Origin: JAGQOZ01 sp041399205
Lineage (GTDB): Bacteria > Planctomycetota > Planctomycetia > Pirellulales > Pirellulaceae
Direction: 5' to 3'
DNA length: 64,000 nt
Assembly: GCA_041399205.1 (NCBI GenBank)
Contig: JAWKTK010000003.1
Span: 186,001-250,000 of the forward strand
A program made the position numbers and the translations under genes. Every line of letters begins with the position of its first letter. The first letter of the stretch is position 1. The notes beneath the pieces are model-generated. The model saw only the letters and a list, made by a program, of their open reading frames with translations, ran no database searches and was not told the origin of the DNA. This document shows positions 15,988-25,022 of this stretch, in pieces.

Positions 15988-17547
15988 TTAGTTCGCCGAA
16001 ACTCGTGTGGCAGCAATCATTCCAATGACAACAAACCACAGCAGCCAAAGTGCATTTGGCTCTGGTACGAACGTGGCGGAAGCTTCATATCCGCCGGCGG
16101 CGAAGGCCAGGACTAGGTCGGACGAAGTGAATTCGCCGTCGCCGTTCCAGTCGCCATCGGACCAATTCGAATTACGGACAAGCGAATCTTCGTATTCACC
16201 CGCTTGGAACGTGATGACCAAGTCTTGGCTGTTGAACGTGCCATCCAGATTCGAATCGCCGTACGTGGAATTCGCAATTTGGAAAATCCAATATTGGCGA
16301 TCTGCTAGATCCAATTGGCCGTCATTCGCCATATCGTACCGTTCGTCCGGTACGCCCTTGGCAATCGCCGCGTCCAAACGATTGATGTCCGTCACATCAA
16401 ACTGCCCATTGTCGTTGAAGTCACCGTGTTCGGGGTCCAAGCGCCGAGCAAGCACAATGCGGCTAGTACCATCGTCGAACTTGCCGTTGAAAACAATGTC
16501 TCCGCGAGCGTTGGACGATGAAAGTCCCAATCGTGTTAGCGTACCGAGCCCTGGGATTTCCGCGTTCTTGTGCAAGATCAGCTGGTCGTTGAACGAAATG
16601 CCATTGCTGGGTGACGATCCATCGGAACTTGTAAGCCTGAAACGAACAACTGCGTTTCCGTCGTTGGTGATTGTTGGTGTGCCAAGGTTGTACATCGACT
16701 GCCCGTGCCAATCTATTGACCTCGAAACGATCAATTCCTCGTTCAGATAGATTCCTTGTGTTTGAACATTGGCTGCGTCCCCGGCCGAATAAACAGCTTC
16801 GCCGAAATCGTTGACTCCAAATAGCAAGCTATCGACGTTTACGAATCCGTTGATTGGAAGCCCGGTTCCGGCAAGAATCTGGTTATCGACAGCAATTACG
16901 CTTCCTCGCATCAATGGATCGTAATCGTCATCATCGTCTGAAGGTCCGTAGTAAATTTGCATTGCCGACCTTTGGCCATCAGGGCTAATGAGCAAACGTA
17001 CCTCTCGAGATTCAATTCCCGCCACAACATCACCACGCGCCATCACGATTCGATCTCGAGTGAAGAGACCGTTTTCTCCTTCAATCAAACCATTGATGAC
17101 CGTCTCGCCGTTTTCCGATTGATAGTACGAGATGCTACACGAACGCACATATCGCCCTTCAACTTCATAGTCGCCCACGGACAAGATACTGCGTTCCCTA
17201 GCCAGGTAATTAATGTCATCACATTCGGCATGCGAAACAATTCCTTGTTCGTCAATCGTGAACGATTGGAAACGAACGTTCACACCGTCGATTTCTTCGC
17301 CTTGCCGAACGACAATTCGCTCTGAGCGGTCCGCATTTCGAACAACCAAATTGCCTCCGGCAACAAATGCCAAATCACCTCGGCCATTGATTCTGGGCGG
17401 TGTACCGTCCGTAAAGTCCATATTGACTGGTGAACCGAAAACCAGATCCCCACCTTGATACAGCGTTTCAAATTCATACCGAGCGGCGAAGGTGGACGAC
17501 GTCAGACATGCGAGCAACCCGATGAACAAACAGCAGCGGTATCTCAT
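15988..17547 (-). CDS. Secreted dockerin-like/PEP-CTERM protein, paralogue A
   Basis: A 519-residue protein starting at ATG 17547, which overlaps the stop of the upstream paralogue by four bases (ATGA), so the two are translationally coupled. Layout: signal peptide (MRYRCCLFIGLLACLTSSTF, cut after AA), a beta-propeller-like body with repeated G-x-GDLAF, GSVIAVDNQ and GIYLNEELIV units of the choice-of-anchor type, then dockerin-like calcium loops from about residue 375 (GDFNDNGQFDVTDINRLDAA, GDSNLDGTFNSQDLVITF, SDGDWNGDGEFTSSDLVLAF) and a PEP-CTERM tail (FVPEPNALW, helix, RVSAN). The tail lacks the usual strong basic cluster. The last 140 residues are almost identical to paralogue B. Its role is unknown; probably exposed at the cell surface. 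Confidence 0.85.
   Translation of the reverse strand: MRYRCCLFIGLLACLTSSTFAARYEFETLYQGGDLVFGSPVNMDFTDGTPPRINGRGDLAFVAGGNLVVRNADRSERIVVRQGEEIDGVNVRFQSFTIDEQGIVSHAECDDINYLARERSILSVGDYEVEGRYVRSCSISYYQSENGETVINGLIEGENGLFTRDRIVMARGDVVAGIESREVRLLISPDGQRSAMQIYYGPSDDDDDYDPLMRGSVIAVDNQILAGTGLPINGFVNVDSLLFGVNDFGEAVYSAGDAANVQTQGIYLNEELIVSRSIDWHGQSMYNLGTPTITNDGNAVVRFRLTSSDGSSPSNGISFNDQLILHKNAEIPGLGTLTRLGLSSSNARGDIVFNGKFDDGTSRIVLARRLDPEHGDFNDNGQFDVTDINRLDAAIAKGVPDERYDMANDGQLDLADRQYWIFQIANSTYGDSNLDGTFNSQDLVITFQAGEYEDSLVRNSNWSDGDWNGDGEFTSSDLVLAFAAGGYEASATFVPEPNALWLLWFVVIGMIAATRVSAN
16054..16462 (-). repeat. 409-bp near-identical module, copy A
   Basis: This stretch, coding for the dockerin loops and the start of the PEP-CTERM motif, repeats at 17628-18036, exactly 1574 bp away, with about 15-20 differences noticed by eye. 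The gene bodies outside it are much more diverged. Confidence 0.85.
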
Positions 17548-19106
17548 TGCTTGTGCCTTTTGAAAAAATAGTTTACTCGCATGCGGGTAGCCCATCCCGT
17601 GATCGCCAATAGCAGCATTCCCACGCTATTTGGCTCTGGTACGAACGTGGCGGAAGCTTCATATCCACCGGCGGCGAAGGCCAGGACTAGGTCGGACGAA
17701 GTGAATTCGCCGTCGCCGTTCCAGTCGCCGTCGGACCAATTCGAATTACGGACAAGCGAATCTTCGTATTCACCCGCTTGGAACGTGATGACCAAGTCTT
17801 GGCTGTTGAACGTGCCATCCAGATTCGAATCGCCGTAGGTGGAATTCGCGATTTGGAAGATCCAGTATTGCCGGTCGGCTAGATCCAATTGGCCGTCATT
17901 CGCCATATCATAACGTTCGTCCGGCACGCCCTTGGCAATCGCCGCGTCTAAACGATTGATGTCCGTCACATCAAACTGCCCGTTGTCGTTGAAGTCACCG
18001 TGTTCTGGGTCCAAGCGCCGAGCGAGCACAATGCGGTTCACCCCATCATCAAATCGACCTATAAAGACAATGTCGCCACGTGGGTTGAAGGAAAATCCGT
18101 TGAGCGATGCCAGAGTTGCTTCGCCGGGAACTTCGAAGCCATTGTGCAGAATCAGTTGGTCGTTAAACGTGATTCCGGTGCCGCCTCCGACAAAGCTAAC
18201 CGCGCCCATCAAGTTGCCGTCTGACGTGATCTGCGACTGTGCGAGTATGTTGACAATTGCTCGTTCGCCCCAAGTTGTTGTCTCAGGAAGGATAAGTTCG
18301 CCATCAATGTACGTACCTAGCGAATTTGCGGTATTTCTGTCACCAGTCGTATACGCGAGTTCACCCGAATCATTTATCCCCTTCGGGGATGCACCGCTAG
18401 CGACAAAGCCGTCAAATGGTTCGCCGGACTTAAACCGAAGTTCATCATTAACAAAAATCGCCGTGCCTTTCTCGCCGTTATTGTCAGGAAATCGAATCCA
18501 TCTACCTATATGGGTTCCATGCGGACTATGGAATACTTGTGCTTCCAGCACTTCCAAACCGGCAAAGGTATCCCCTTCACCCAGCACTACTTCGTCCCCG
18601 GCAATGACGGACCAACCGTAGGATGAAAACGCGTTGAACTGGTATTCGCCATTTTCGGTCAAGAAGCCAGGACCACACATTGACATGTTTCGCCCTTCGA
18701 TGATCCGAGGCCCAAACGAAATGATGTCGCGTTCAATCGCAGAATAGCCGATGTCGTCGCATTCGCCGTGACGAACGACGCCTTCTTCATCGATGTAGGA
18801 CCATGTTCCGTCTTCGTCAAAGCCGATCCGAATGCCTTCCAGGTATTCATTGCGTGTCACCACAACTCGCTCAGAACCATCGGCACTACGAACGAAGATG
18901 CTGTTGCCATCCGCGTTTTCAGCCATGAACACAAGATCACCTCGGCTATTCATGTTAGGTGGATCATCGTCCGTATCCAATGACACCGGCGAACCCATCA
19001 CTAAGTCCCCTTGTCGTATCAAGACCTCAAATTCGTAATTCGCTGCTTGGGTCAACGAAGCCAATATCAACACCAGCGGCAAACAAAAAGCAGTACGACG
19101 TTTCAT
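17544..19106 (-). CDS. Secreted dockerin-like/PEP-CTERM protein, paralogue B
   Basis: A 520-residue protein from ATG 19106, seven bases after CGGGAG. An upstream in-frame extension to 19334 runs through a relic and is rejected. Signal peptide MKRRTAFCLPLVLILASLTQ (cut after AA), then the same propeller-like body as paralogue A (NYEFEVLIRQGDLVMGSPV, NSRGDLVFMAENADGNSIFV, GITFNDQLILHNGFEVPG), dockerin-like loops and a PEP-CTERM tail (FVPEPNSVGMLLLAITGWAT, RMRVNYFFKRHKQ). The first 375 residues resemble paralogue A only moderately, while the last 140 are nearly identical. It is the first gene of the pair. Binding partners of planctomycete dockerin-like regions are not established. Confidence 0.87.
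   Translation of the reverse strand: MKRRTAFCLPLVLILASLTQAANYEFEVLIRQGDLVMGSPVSLDTDDDPPNMNSRGDLVFMAENADGNSIFVRSADGSERVVVTRNEYLEGIRIGFDEDGTWSYIDEEGVVRHGECDDIGYSAIERDIISFGPRIIEGRNMSMCGPGFLTENGEYQFNAFSSYGWSVIAGDEVVLGEGDTFAGLEVLEAQVFHSPHGTHIGRWIRFPDNNGEKGTAIFVNDELRFKSGEPFDGFVASGASPKGINDSGELAYTTGDRNTANSLGTYIDGELILPETTTWGERAIVNILAQSQITSDGNLMGAVSFVGGGTGITFNDQLILHNGFEVPGEATLASLNGFSFNPRGDIVFIGRFDDGVNRIVLARRLDPEHGDFNDNGQFDVTDINRLDAAIAKGVPDERYDMANDGQLDLADRQYWIFQIANSTYGDSNLDGTFNSQDLVITFQAGEYEDSLVRNSNWSDGDWNGDGEFTSSDLVLAFAAGGYEASATFVPEPNSVGMLLLAITGWATRMRVNYFFKRHKQ
17628..18036 (-). repeat. 409-bp near-identical module, copy B
   Basis: Second copy of the module at 16054-16462, in the same orientation and register. 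Confidence 0.85.
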
Positions 19107-19517
19107 GGCTTTCTCCCGAGCAAAATACGCCAACCCGTTCGGACACACTGCACGGAAAAGCCGTGGTGACGAAGCCAAGCCGAACAGCGCAAATCGACAG
19201 CAAAGTAATTTCATCACGGTTGCCTCGACGTTGTTGGAAAATGACTGTGTGATCGAGCAAAGACGCTTATTGCAATCAGAGCCAGAGATAACATTGCCAC
19301 AGGGTTCGGTTCGGGCAATAAAGCCCGACTTCATATTTGGATCTCCACGATGAAAAGACCGGCCTCCGCAAGCTACACCACATGGCAGATCGGGCTACTT
19401 TTCACTACTTTCGGACAAAACACCTACCTCCGGTCATGGTAGTTATAGTCACCAGCTGGCATCGAGTCCATGTTTTGGCGCGAAGAAATTCGAAACGCAG
19501 AATTGCACACAAAACGT
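19107..19517. other. Gap with a PEP-CTERM tail relic
   Basis: On the minus strand at about 19250-19335 one frame reads LPEPNPVAMLSLALIAISVF followed by ARSHSHF, the end of a lost PEP-CTERM gene. A TGA lies just upstream in that frame and no body is present. The remainder, about 19340-19517, shows no gene. The promoter of the tandem pair should lie in 19107-19250. Confidence 0.6.
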
Positions 19518-22500
19518 CTATTCGACCGAAACGGATGCCACTTTCGCCTCTGCCTGTGCCCGTTCTATCGCTGCCGCCAACTGTTGTGTCGAATTGGGTC
19601 GGCCCAGGTAGATGATGGTGCCGTGGCGGTCGATCACTTGCGAACAGGTCCAGAAGTCGCACCAGCGGCTGTGAATTTGGTGGTCCGGATCGTGCCAATG
19701 TAGAATCGATTCGGGCAAGTCTTTTGCTGCGGCAAGCGCGTCCGCAATCGATTCGGTGGTGCAGATGCCGACGATGGCGATGTCGTCACTGGGGAATGCG
19801 CTGCGCAGTTCTTCGATTCGCTCGAAGTCGTGCATCGCTCCTTCCCAATAATGCAACACCACCGTTTGGCCTCGATAATCGGACAGCTTCATCGGCTGGC
19901 CATCCAAGTCGGTTCCGGAAATCTCCGGAGCGGGTTGGCCGATTCGCAGTTGTTGCAACGCAAATAGTTTGCGCTTCGCCGCTTCACCTAGTGTGTCGAA
20001 ACGCCAATGCGGAACGTCGGCAAACTGATCGACCACCGTTTGGTAGTGTTCGATCGCCTTGGTTCGCATCACTTCATCCAGCTCCATGCCGGGATACTCA
20101 TGCGTGGCGAAAAGCTGGCCTGCGATAAAATGAGCGTTCGCTTGCACAACGCGAATAGGACTCTGCATCAGTTTCTGCGCCGCCGGATATCGGTCGGACG
20201 CATTGTAAATCACGCCTGGAACATGTTCGCCCAGTTCGGCTCGATCGGCATAGGCTGCCACAATCCGATCCGCAGCAGACTTTTTGGTGGCCGCGTAATC
20301 TCGGTAAGTTCCCGCAACATTACGAGCATTACAAATCCACAGCAGCGACTTGAGTTCAACATCCGTGTCGCGATTTTCGGCTGCCAATTCTGCAAACGCC
20401 TGCACGAACGCGTTGGTTGGTTCGCGGCGCTGGACGATGGTGTTGCGAGCGGCAGAATTTTTGGTGTTTGCCAACAACTTTTCGTATGCTGCAGAGGCCG
20501 TTTGGTATTCTTCGGCCAGTTTGTCGAACGTTTCTTCGGCAGATAGGTTCGGAAAGTCCGGAACTTCATAGATCGCTAAGTCGGCCAGATTCCCAGGAAC
20601 TTGCGGGACCAGATCGATATTGATTTCACGACTACCACTGGCCGCTTCGCGAAAACGATGATGAAACGAATTGTCCGCTTCGTAGTCGGCAGCAGAAACA
20701 CCGATCAAATATTCTAGATCCGGAACCAAAGCGTCAAAACGATACTGTCCGGCGTCGTCCGTTCGCGTCTGCGAAACATTTTGGCCGTAACCAAATTCAA
20801 ACTGCATCCCCAAAGACACCGCAGCATCGGCGATCGGTTTTCCTGTTTCCGAATTTCTCACAACGCCAAACACCGAGGCCGTTGGTTGCAGCGTCAATTG
20901 CGTTGTTGGTTCCGCAGCAGCAAAATCCGTCAGGTAATGGACCGCCGCGCGTCGTCTGTCTTGACTGACGGCCAGCAACCTGAGTCGATCCAGTCCATCG
21001 TTATTGCGAAAGATAAGTGATCCGGCGTCGTACGTTTGGTCCGCAGCGATCGCTGTGTTCTCTGTACGAGAACGACCGGTGGTGGAGTATAAACGAGCGG
21101 TCACGGTTGCCGGAATCGCATTGTCTTGTTCGTCCACAAACGCGAATCCGATCGTTGGATTCTTGCGAAAGGAAAACGCCAGCGGTTCGGTCGGATTGTC
21201 CGCGGTGTCCAGCTTGATTTGGTGCGGTAACGTCGGCGAACCGTCGTCCGTTGTGGCTTCCAAATTCTCCACGGCTCGGTATCCGTCTGGAGCCGAAACG
21301 GACACGACGCAGTTTTGGCCTTCCTGATGCCGAGGCACCCATAGTCGAAAAACACCGTCCGCGTCGGTCGTTGCTTTTTTGTCCGCATGCGAAACGTATT
21401 GATCGGCTTGATACGTGAGGATGCGATACTGCACTTCCGCATTGGCAATCGGCGCTGCGGATGATTCTTCGGTTACACGCCCGGCCCATTCCGTGGCGGA
21501 TGACAGTCGCACCGTGTGGCTAGAATCCATCTGGTCCAAGACAATCGTTTTGGTCAGACCCAGATAAGGACTTTCGTTTGGCGGCGTGAACTGCACGACC
21601 ATTTTGCTCAATGGCAATCGGAAAAACTGTACGGTACCGCTGTCGTCGGTGGTAAGTGGATCGGCAATCAAATCCGCCATCATTTGCACCGACACGCCTT
21701 CCACGGGCAAACTTGTATCGGCGTCGACCATTCGCAGCGTGACCGTTTTGCCTCGCGAAACAACCAATGTTGCTCCGGGCGAACGAATCGATTCGTAGTG
21801 AACCGAGACGCCTCGGCGAGTGATCCGGTCTTCGGCGGTTCGCATTTTTTTCGAATCGTACGAAGCCGACGTTGCAATTTTTGGTAGCGATTCATCGGTG
21901 GTCGCCGCGTAAATCGGCGTGTTCACAAAACGCTGGTCGTCTGTTCGCAACACCAAGCCGACGCGGCGAGGCAGTTCGCGCAACCGAAATTCACCCTTGT
22001 CGTTGGTGGTAGCGGAAATCGCCTGTTGGTTCGCTCCGAGTGACAAGAAACTGTCACCACCTTCGTGCGGAGTGTTGCCGCCGGGGATGTCAATTTTGCT
22101 GATGGTATTGAGTGACATGATTTGGTCCACGTAGACGCGAACCTGAGTCGCAGGATTTCCGTCAGCATCGTGAACCCTGCCGGCGAATTCAAATTCCGGC
22201 TTCAGCTGAAACGCGAGTTCCGTGTTCTCGCGGCGCAGTCGTTGCCAGCGAACGGCGTATCCTGGTTTACGAACCACAATTTCGATCGGAAAGATCCGGG
22301 AAGTGATCGAATCCGCATGGTTTGGATGCTGGACATCTTGAAATTCGAAGTGGCCGGATGGATCGGTGCGAGTTTGAGCCAACCGTTTTGGAGTTTCGTT
22401 CCAGGCAGTTTGCTGCAAATAGATGTCGGCATTCGCCAGTGGCTTTTTGTTGGCATCCACCACGCGACCGGCAATCGTCTCGTAATGCTTGTCGGACGTC

Positions 22501-23666
22501 GATCGCGTCGCCGGCGATTGTTTCTGCGAACTCGCGTTGGAGACAGGCGTCGAAGTCGCGCGGTTGCAGGCAACGTACGTACAGATCAAAGCAAGACACA
22601 AGAAGCTAGACCACGGTATCGTGGCCAGTTTCATGTTTTGGCGACGTCCCACAATGCGGTGAATTCGCGCTGTGAAGTCTCCGCCGTTGGCCGACAAGCT
22701 CAGATGATGCTGGACGGACCACGTTGCCAGACGAGTCAACGCGTTGGCATACGCCAAGCGATCGCCAACGATGTGAATGCCGATATCGTCGCACGCGTTT
22801 TCTCGTTCTTCACGAATGCGACGAGACAGCCACCAGACGGCTGGATGGAAAAAGAACAGCGTTTCGACCGCTAATTGCAGCAAGTTCAGCAACCAATCGA
22901 AGCGCCGAATGTGTGCCAATTCGTGCGCCAGAATGGCATCAAATTCAAGCGGCGTGAGATTCGAACACAGACTTGCGGGCAACAATAACGTGGGACGAAG
23001 GCAACCAACGACCGCGGGCACTGCCAGCTGATCGCAAATTCGGATCAACACTTTTTGGTGTACTCCCAAACGACGTCGCACGTTGGCAACGGCCTGCTGT
23101 ATCGGCAGGCTCGGCAAAGTTGCGTCGCGAATCAAGCGTCGCAAGGCCAGCCACTGCATCCACAAACGAGCCCAACAAGTCAGCACGCCCAGAAGCCACA
23201 ACGGCACAAGCCACGAAAAGAATTTTGGAACGATGACCTGGCTGTGCGCGAACCAAGATGTGCCAAACGTTGCATTCGGCGTTCGCCGGTGTTTCGCAGG
23301 ATCGACAACATCGGTGGTGGCGAAGTCCGTTGTCGCTTCCAACGCTGCTGAGGTTATCGTCATCTTCGGGCTGGATTGCAGATCGTGGTTTTCGCTGGTT
23401 GTTGCCAGTACGCGTTGCGGAATTTGTTTCCACGAAGTTGGCGTTTGGCGGTTCTCCATGTGAGCGGCGGCAAACAGCGACGCGATGGGAACACTGAACA
23501 ACAGGCTCATGAAGATACGGTGTCGATAGCGAGGTGCGATGTTGACGGACAAGATGTCTGCGAACCAGCCAACGCAAGCCAGCGCCGCAGCGATCCAGAC
23601 TGAATGAACCAACATCCAGCCCAACGGCATTCCATCGAACACAGGCGAAATCCAAGCCGGCATCAT
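19518..23666 (-). CDS. BlaR1-type M56 metallopeptidase fused to regulatory-like repeats and a redoxin-like domain
   Basis: A 1382-residue protein. N-terminal helices (GWMLVHSVWIAAALACVGWF; YRHRIFMSLLFSVPIASLFA; FFSWLVPLWLLGVLTCWARL) precede an M56 peptidase domain with the zinc site HELAH near residue 247, then RIREERENACDD. From about residue 395 several carboxypeptidase-regulatory-like beta domains follow (IAGRVVDANKKPLANADIYL, FAGRVHDADGNPATQVRVYV, VFGVVRNSETGKPIADAAVS). The last 150 residues are thioredoxin/redoxin-like (RIGQPAPEISGTDLDGQPMK) but lack CxxC (WEGAMHDFERIEEL where it would be). The start overlaps the stop of the BlaI-like gene by 4 bp. Known: BlaR1/MecR1 sense a signal and relieve BlaI repression by proteolysis. 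The ligand here is unknown. Confidence 0.88.
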   Translation of the reverse strand: MMPAWISPVFDGMPLGWMLVHSVWIAAALACVGWFADILSVNIAPRYRHRIFMSLLFSVPIASLFAAAHMENRQTPTSWKQIPQRVLATTSENHDLQSSPKMTITSAALEATTDFATTDVVDPAKHRRTPNATFGTSWFAHSQVIVPKFFSWLVPLWLLGVLTCWARLWMQWLALRRLIRDATLPSLPIQQAVANVRRRLGVHQKVLIRICDQLAVPAVVGCLRPTLLLPASLCSNLTPLEFDAILAHELAHIRRFDWLLNLLQLAVETLFFFHPAVWWLSRRIREERENACDDIGIHIVGDRLAYANALTRLATWSVQHHLSLSANGGDFTARIHRIVGRRQNMKLATIPWSSFLCLALICTYVACNRATSTPVSNASSQKQSPATRSTSDKHYETIAGRVVDANKKPLANADIYLQQTAWNETPKRLAQTRTDPSGHFEFQDVQHPNHADSITSRIFPIEIVVRKPGYAVRWQRLRRENTELAFQLKPEFEFAGRVHDADGNPATQVRVYVDQIMSLNTISKIDIPGGNTPHEGGDSFLSLGANQQAISATTNDKGEFRLRELPRRVGLVLRTDDQRFVNTPIYAATTDESLPKIATSASYDSKKMRTAEDRITRRGVSVHYESIRSPGATLVVSRGKTVTLRMVDADTSLPVEGVSVQMMADLIADPLTTDDSGTVQFFRLPLSKMVVQFTPPNESPYLGLTKTIVLDQMDSSHTVRLSSATEWAGRVTEESSAAPIANAEVQYRILTYQADQYVSHADKKATTDADGVFRLWVPRHQEGQNCVVSVSAPDGYRAVENLEATTDDGSPTLPHQIKLDTADNPTEPLAFSFRKNPTIGFAFVDEQDNAIPATVTARLYSTTGRSRTENTAIAADQTYDAGSLIFRNNDGLDRLRLLAVSQDRRRAAVHYLTDFAAAEPTTQLTLQPTASVFGVVRNSETGKPIADAAVSLGMQFEFGYGQNVSQTRTDDAGQYRFDALVPDLEYLIGVSAADYEADNSFHHRFREAASGSREINIDLVPQVPGNLADLAIYEVPDFPNLSAEETFDKLAEEYQTASAAYEKLLANTKNSAARNTIVQRREPTNAFVQAFAELAAENRDTDVELKSLLWICNARNVAGTYRDYAATKKSAADRIVAAYADRAELGEHVPGVIYNASDRYPAAQKLMQSPIRVVQANAHFIAGQLFATHEYPGMELDEVMRTKAIEHYQTVVDQFADVPHWRFDTLGEAAKRKLFALQQLRIGQPAPEISGTDLDGQPMKLSDYRGQTVVLHYWEGAMHDFERIEELRSAFPSDDIAIVGICTTESIADALAAAKDLPESILHWHDPDHQIHSRWCDFWTCSQVIDRHGTIIYLGRPNSTQQLAAAIERAQAEAKVASVSVE

Positions 23667-24052
23667 TTGGCACCTCCTTGTTCGAGTTCATCCAGTAGCT
23701 GGCGAATTTCGGCGATTTCTTCTTCCATGATTTTTTTGGCTTGCAACGCTTGCAGCACCAACTGGTTGGTGGAGCCGCCGAACGCGCGAACCGCTAAGTC
23801 GCTCAGCAATCGCTTCTGTGTCGTTTGCCGGGGCGCTTTCGCTCGATAAATGTGCGTACGAGCCGATTCGTCGCGAACCAGCAGTTCCTTTTCGACCATG
23901 ATCTGCATCAGCTTCAAAACAGTCGTATAGCCGGCGTTCGGGCGTCTTCGCTGAATTGATTCCAGTACAGCTCGCACCGTACTCGGCCCTTCGTCCCATA
24001 ACACCTGCAAGATTTCCAATTCCGCATCGGTCGGCCGCATCGTCTTAGCCAT
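23663..24052 (-). CDS. BlaI/MecI/CopY-family repressor
   Basis: A 129-residue winged-helix repressor. The DNA-binding domain reads DAELEILQVLWDEGPSTVRA and PNAGYTTVLKLMQIMVEKEL with the YTTV recognition helix typical of BlaI. The C-terminal helices (QLVLQALQAKKIMEEEIAEI) should dimerise. Length is normal for the family. It is the first gene of a pair with the M56 sensor protease, overlapping it by 4 bp. Palindromes directly upstream (24105-24141) are its probable operators, giving autorepression that is lifted when the sensor is activated. Which genes besides the pair are controlled is not visible. Confidence 0.93.
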   Translation of the reverse strand: MAKTMRPTDAELEILQVLWDEGPSTVRAVLESIQRRRPNAGYTTVLKLMQIMVEKELLVRDESARTHIYRAKAPRQTTQKRLLSDLAVRAFGGSTNQLVLQALQAKKIMEEEIAEIRQLLDELEQGGAK

Positions 24053-24103
24053 GTCGTTTCTCCTGGTCCGTTTTCCAAGTAGCGAACGAATCTCCTGGCC
24101 ATT

Positions 24104-24142
24104 CTACGAAGTTCTTCGTACATGTCAACGAAGACTTTCGTA
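24104..24142 (-). promoter_or_regulatory. Candidate BlaI-type operators upstream of the repressor gene
   Basis: TACGAAGTTCTTCGTA (24105-24120) is an inverted repeat with 7-base arms. A second, looser one, ACGAAGACTTTCGT, lies at 24128-24141. They share the half site ACGAA, lie 53-90 bases upstream of the repressor start, and are spaced 23 bases apart, about two helical turns. Confidence 0.65.
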
Positions 24143-24251
24143 GAGAAGCATTTCTTGACTCGTAGGTCGCGACAGCTAGAAACGCAATTCGAAGGAAGCG
24201 AAATAGGCCGAACGCAATACACTGACGCCAGCAGCCCGTGTGAACCGCCAT

Positions 24252-24320
24252 GTTCGTAGTCCCGCCTTTAGGCGGAATTTGAATCAGCAGACGATTCCGC
24301 CTGAAGGCGGGACTACGAAC
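24252..24320. repeat. Near-perfect palindromic element, GTAGTCCCGCC family
   Basis: Left arm 24252-24278 and right arm 24294-24320 are 27 bases each and differ at one position. The tip motif GGCGGAAT/ATTCCGCC flanks a 15-base loop, and the core GTAGTCCCGCCTTTAGGCGG is itself partly self-complementary. The related copy at 9757 is more decayed. The layout resembles REP/MITE elements moved in trans; no transposase was found in the window. Confidence 0.88.
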
Positions 24321-24443
24321 GAATAGCGACCATGCGTTGGCGTTAGCGAGTCGCCATTCAAGAGGTGAGTCGAAACTCAGAACGAGCAGAAATTCGCCAG
24401 CGTTTCAATGATCAAGTAGTCTGCCAGCATTCCGGACGTTTGG

Positions 24444-25022
24444 TTACCCACCGTCTTGGACGATCATTTGCCCATTACCAATTGGAAGCACGGCGACGGC
24501 AAGACCAAGATCGTTGGACAGGTGACGCTTGAAGTCACGTATTTCCCCAGGATGTGTTGTTGCATTATCTACGACGAGCAGTCCGAAACGAATCACGCGA
24601 ACCAAGTCGTCAACCCAATCACAATACGCCGCTCGGTCCGAATCGAGGAACACCAGGTCGTAGATCAACGAATCACAACGACGCAGAAATTCTCCACAGT
24701 CTGCCGTATGGAGTGTCACGACGTCCCGCAAGCGACATTCAGCGAGGTTGTCAGATGCTAGACGCGTCTTTTTCAGGGAAAAGTCGACGGAGTCGATATG
24801 ACCACCGACTCGGCCGGCAGCACGCGCGAGCCAAATCGTCGAGTAACCGTTGGAAGTTCCAAGTTCAAGAATCCGCCTCGGCTTTGCCTCCGATATCAGC
24901 AAGTCAAGAAAGACACCAGTCGAAGGAGTGATGTTCAACATCATCGAAGAGCGTTCAGTTGTCGATTCGTCGTTCCGACGCCCTTCCGCGTAGATTCGTT
25001 CGAGTTGTGCGTCAACGCTCAT
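24444..25022 (-). CDS. Class I SAM-dependent O-methyltransferase
   Basis: A 192-residue protein with the caffeoyl-CoA/catechol O-methyltransferase-like fold: motif I RRILELGTSNGYSTIWLA near residue 49, the acidic ribose-binding strand GHIDSVDFSLKK, and motif YDLVFLDSDRAAYCDWVDDL, where Asp residues normally hold the metal. The N-terminal helix carries RSSMMLNITPSTGVFLDLL, which is typical. It transfers a methyl group from SAM to a hydroxyl; the acceptor cannot be named. It stands alone between a palindromic element and an empty stretch. The length is slightly short of the usual 210-230. Confidence 0.85.
   Translation of the reverse strand: MSVDAQLERIYAEGRRNDESTTERSSMMLNITPSTGVFLDLLISEAKPRRILELGTSNGYSTIWLARAAGRVGGHIDSVDFSLKKTRLASDNLAECRLRDVVTLHTADCGEFLRRCDSLIYDLVFLDSDRAAYCDWVDDLVRVIRFGLLVVDNATTHPGEIRDFKRHLSNDLGLAVAVLPIGNGQMIVQDGG

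Noticed and set aside
19107..19334. N-terminal extension of paralogue B to 19334
   Set aside because: It runs through a PEP-CTERM tail relic in the wrong frame, and ATG 19106 has a ribosome site and begins a signal peptide.
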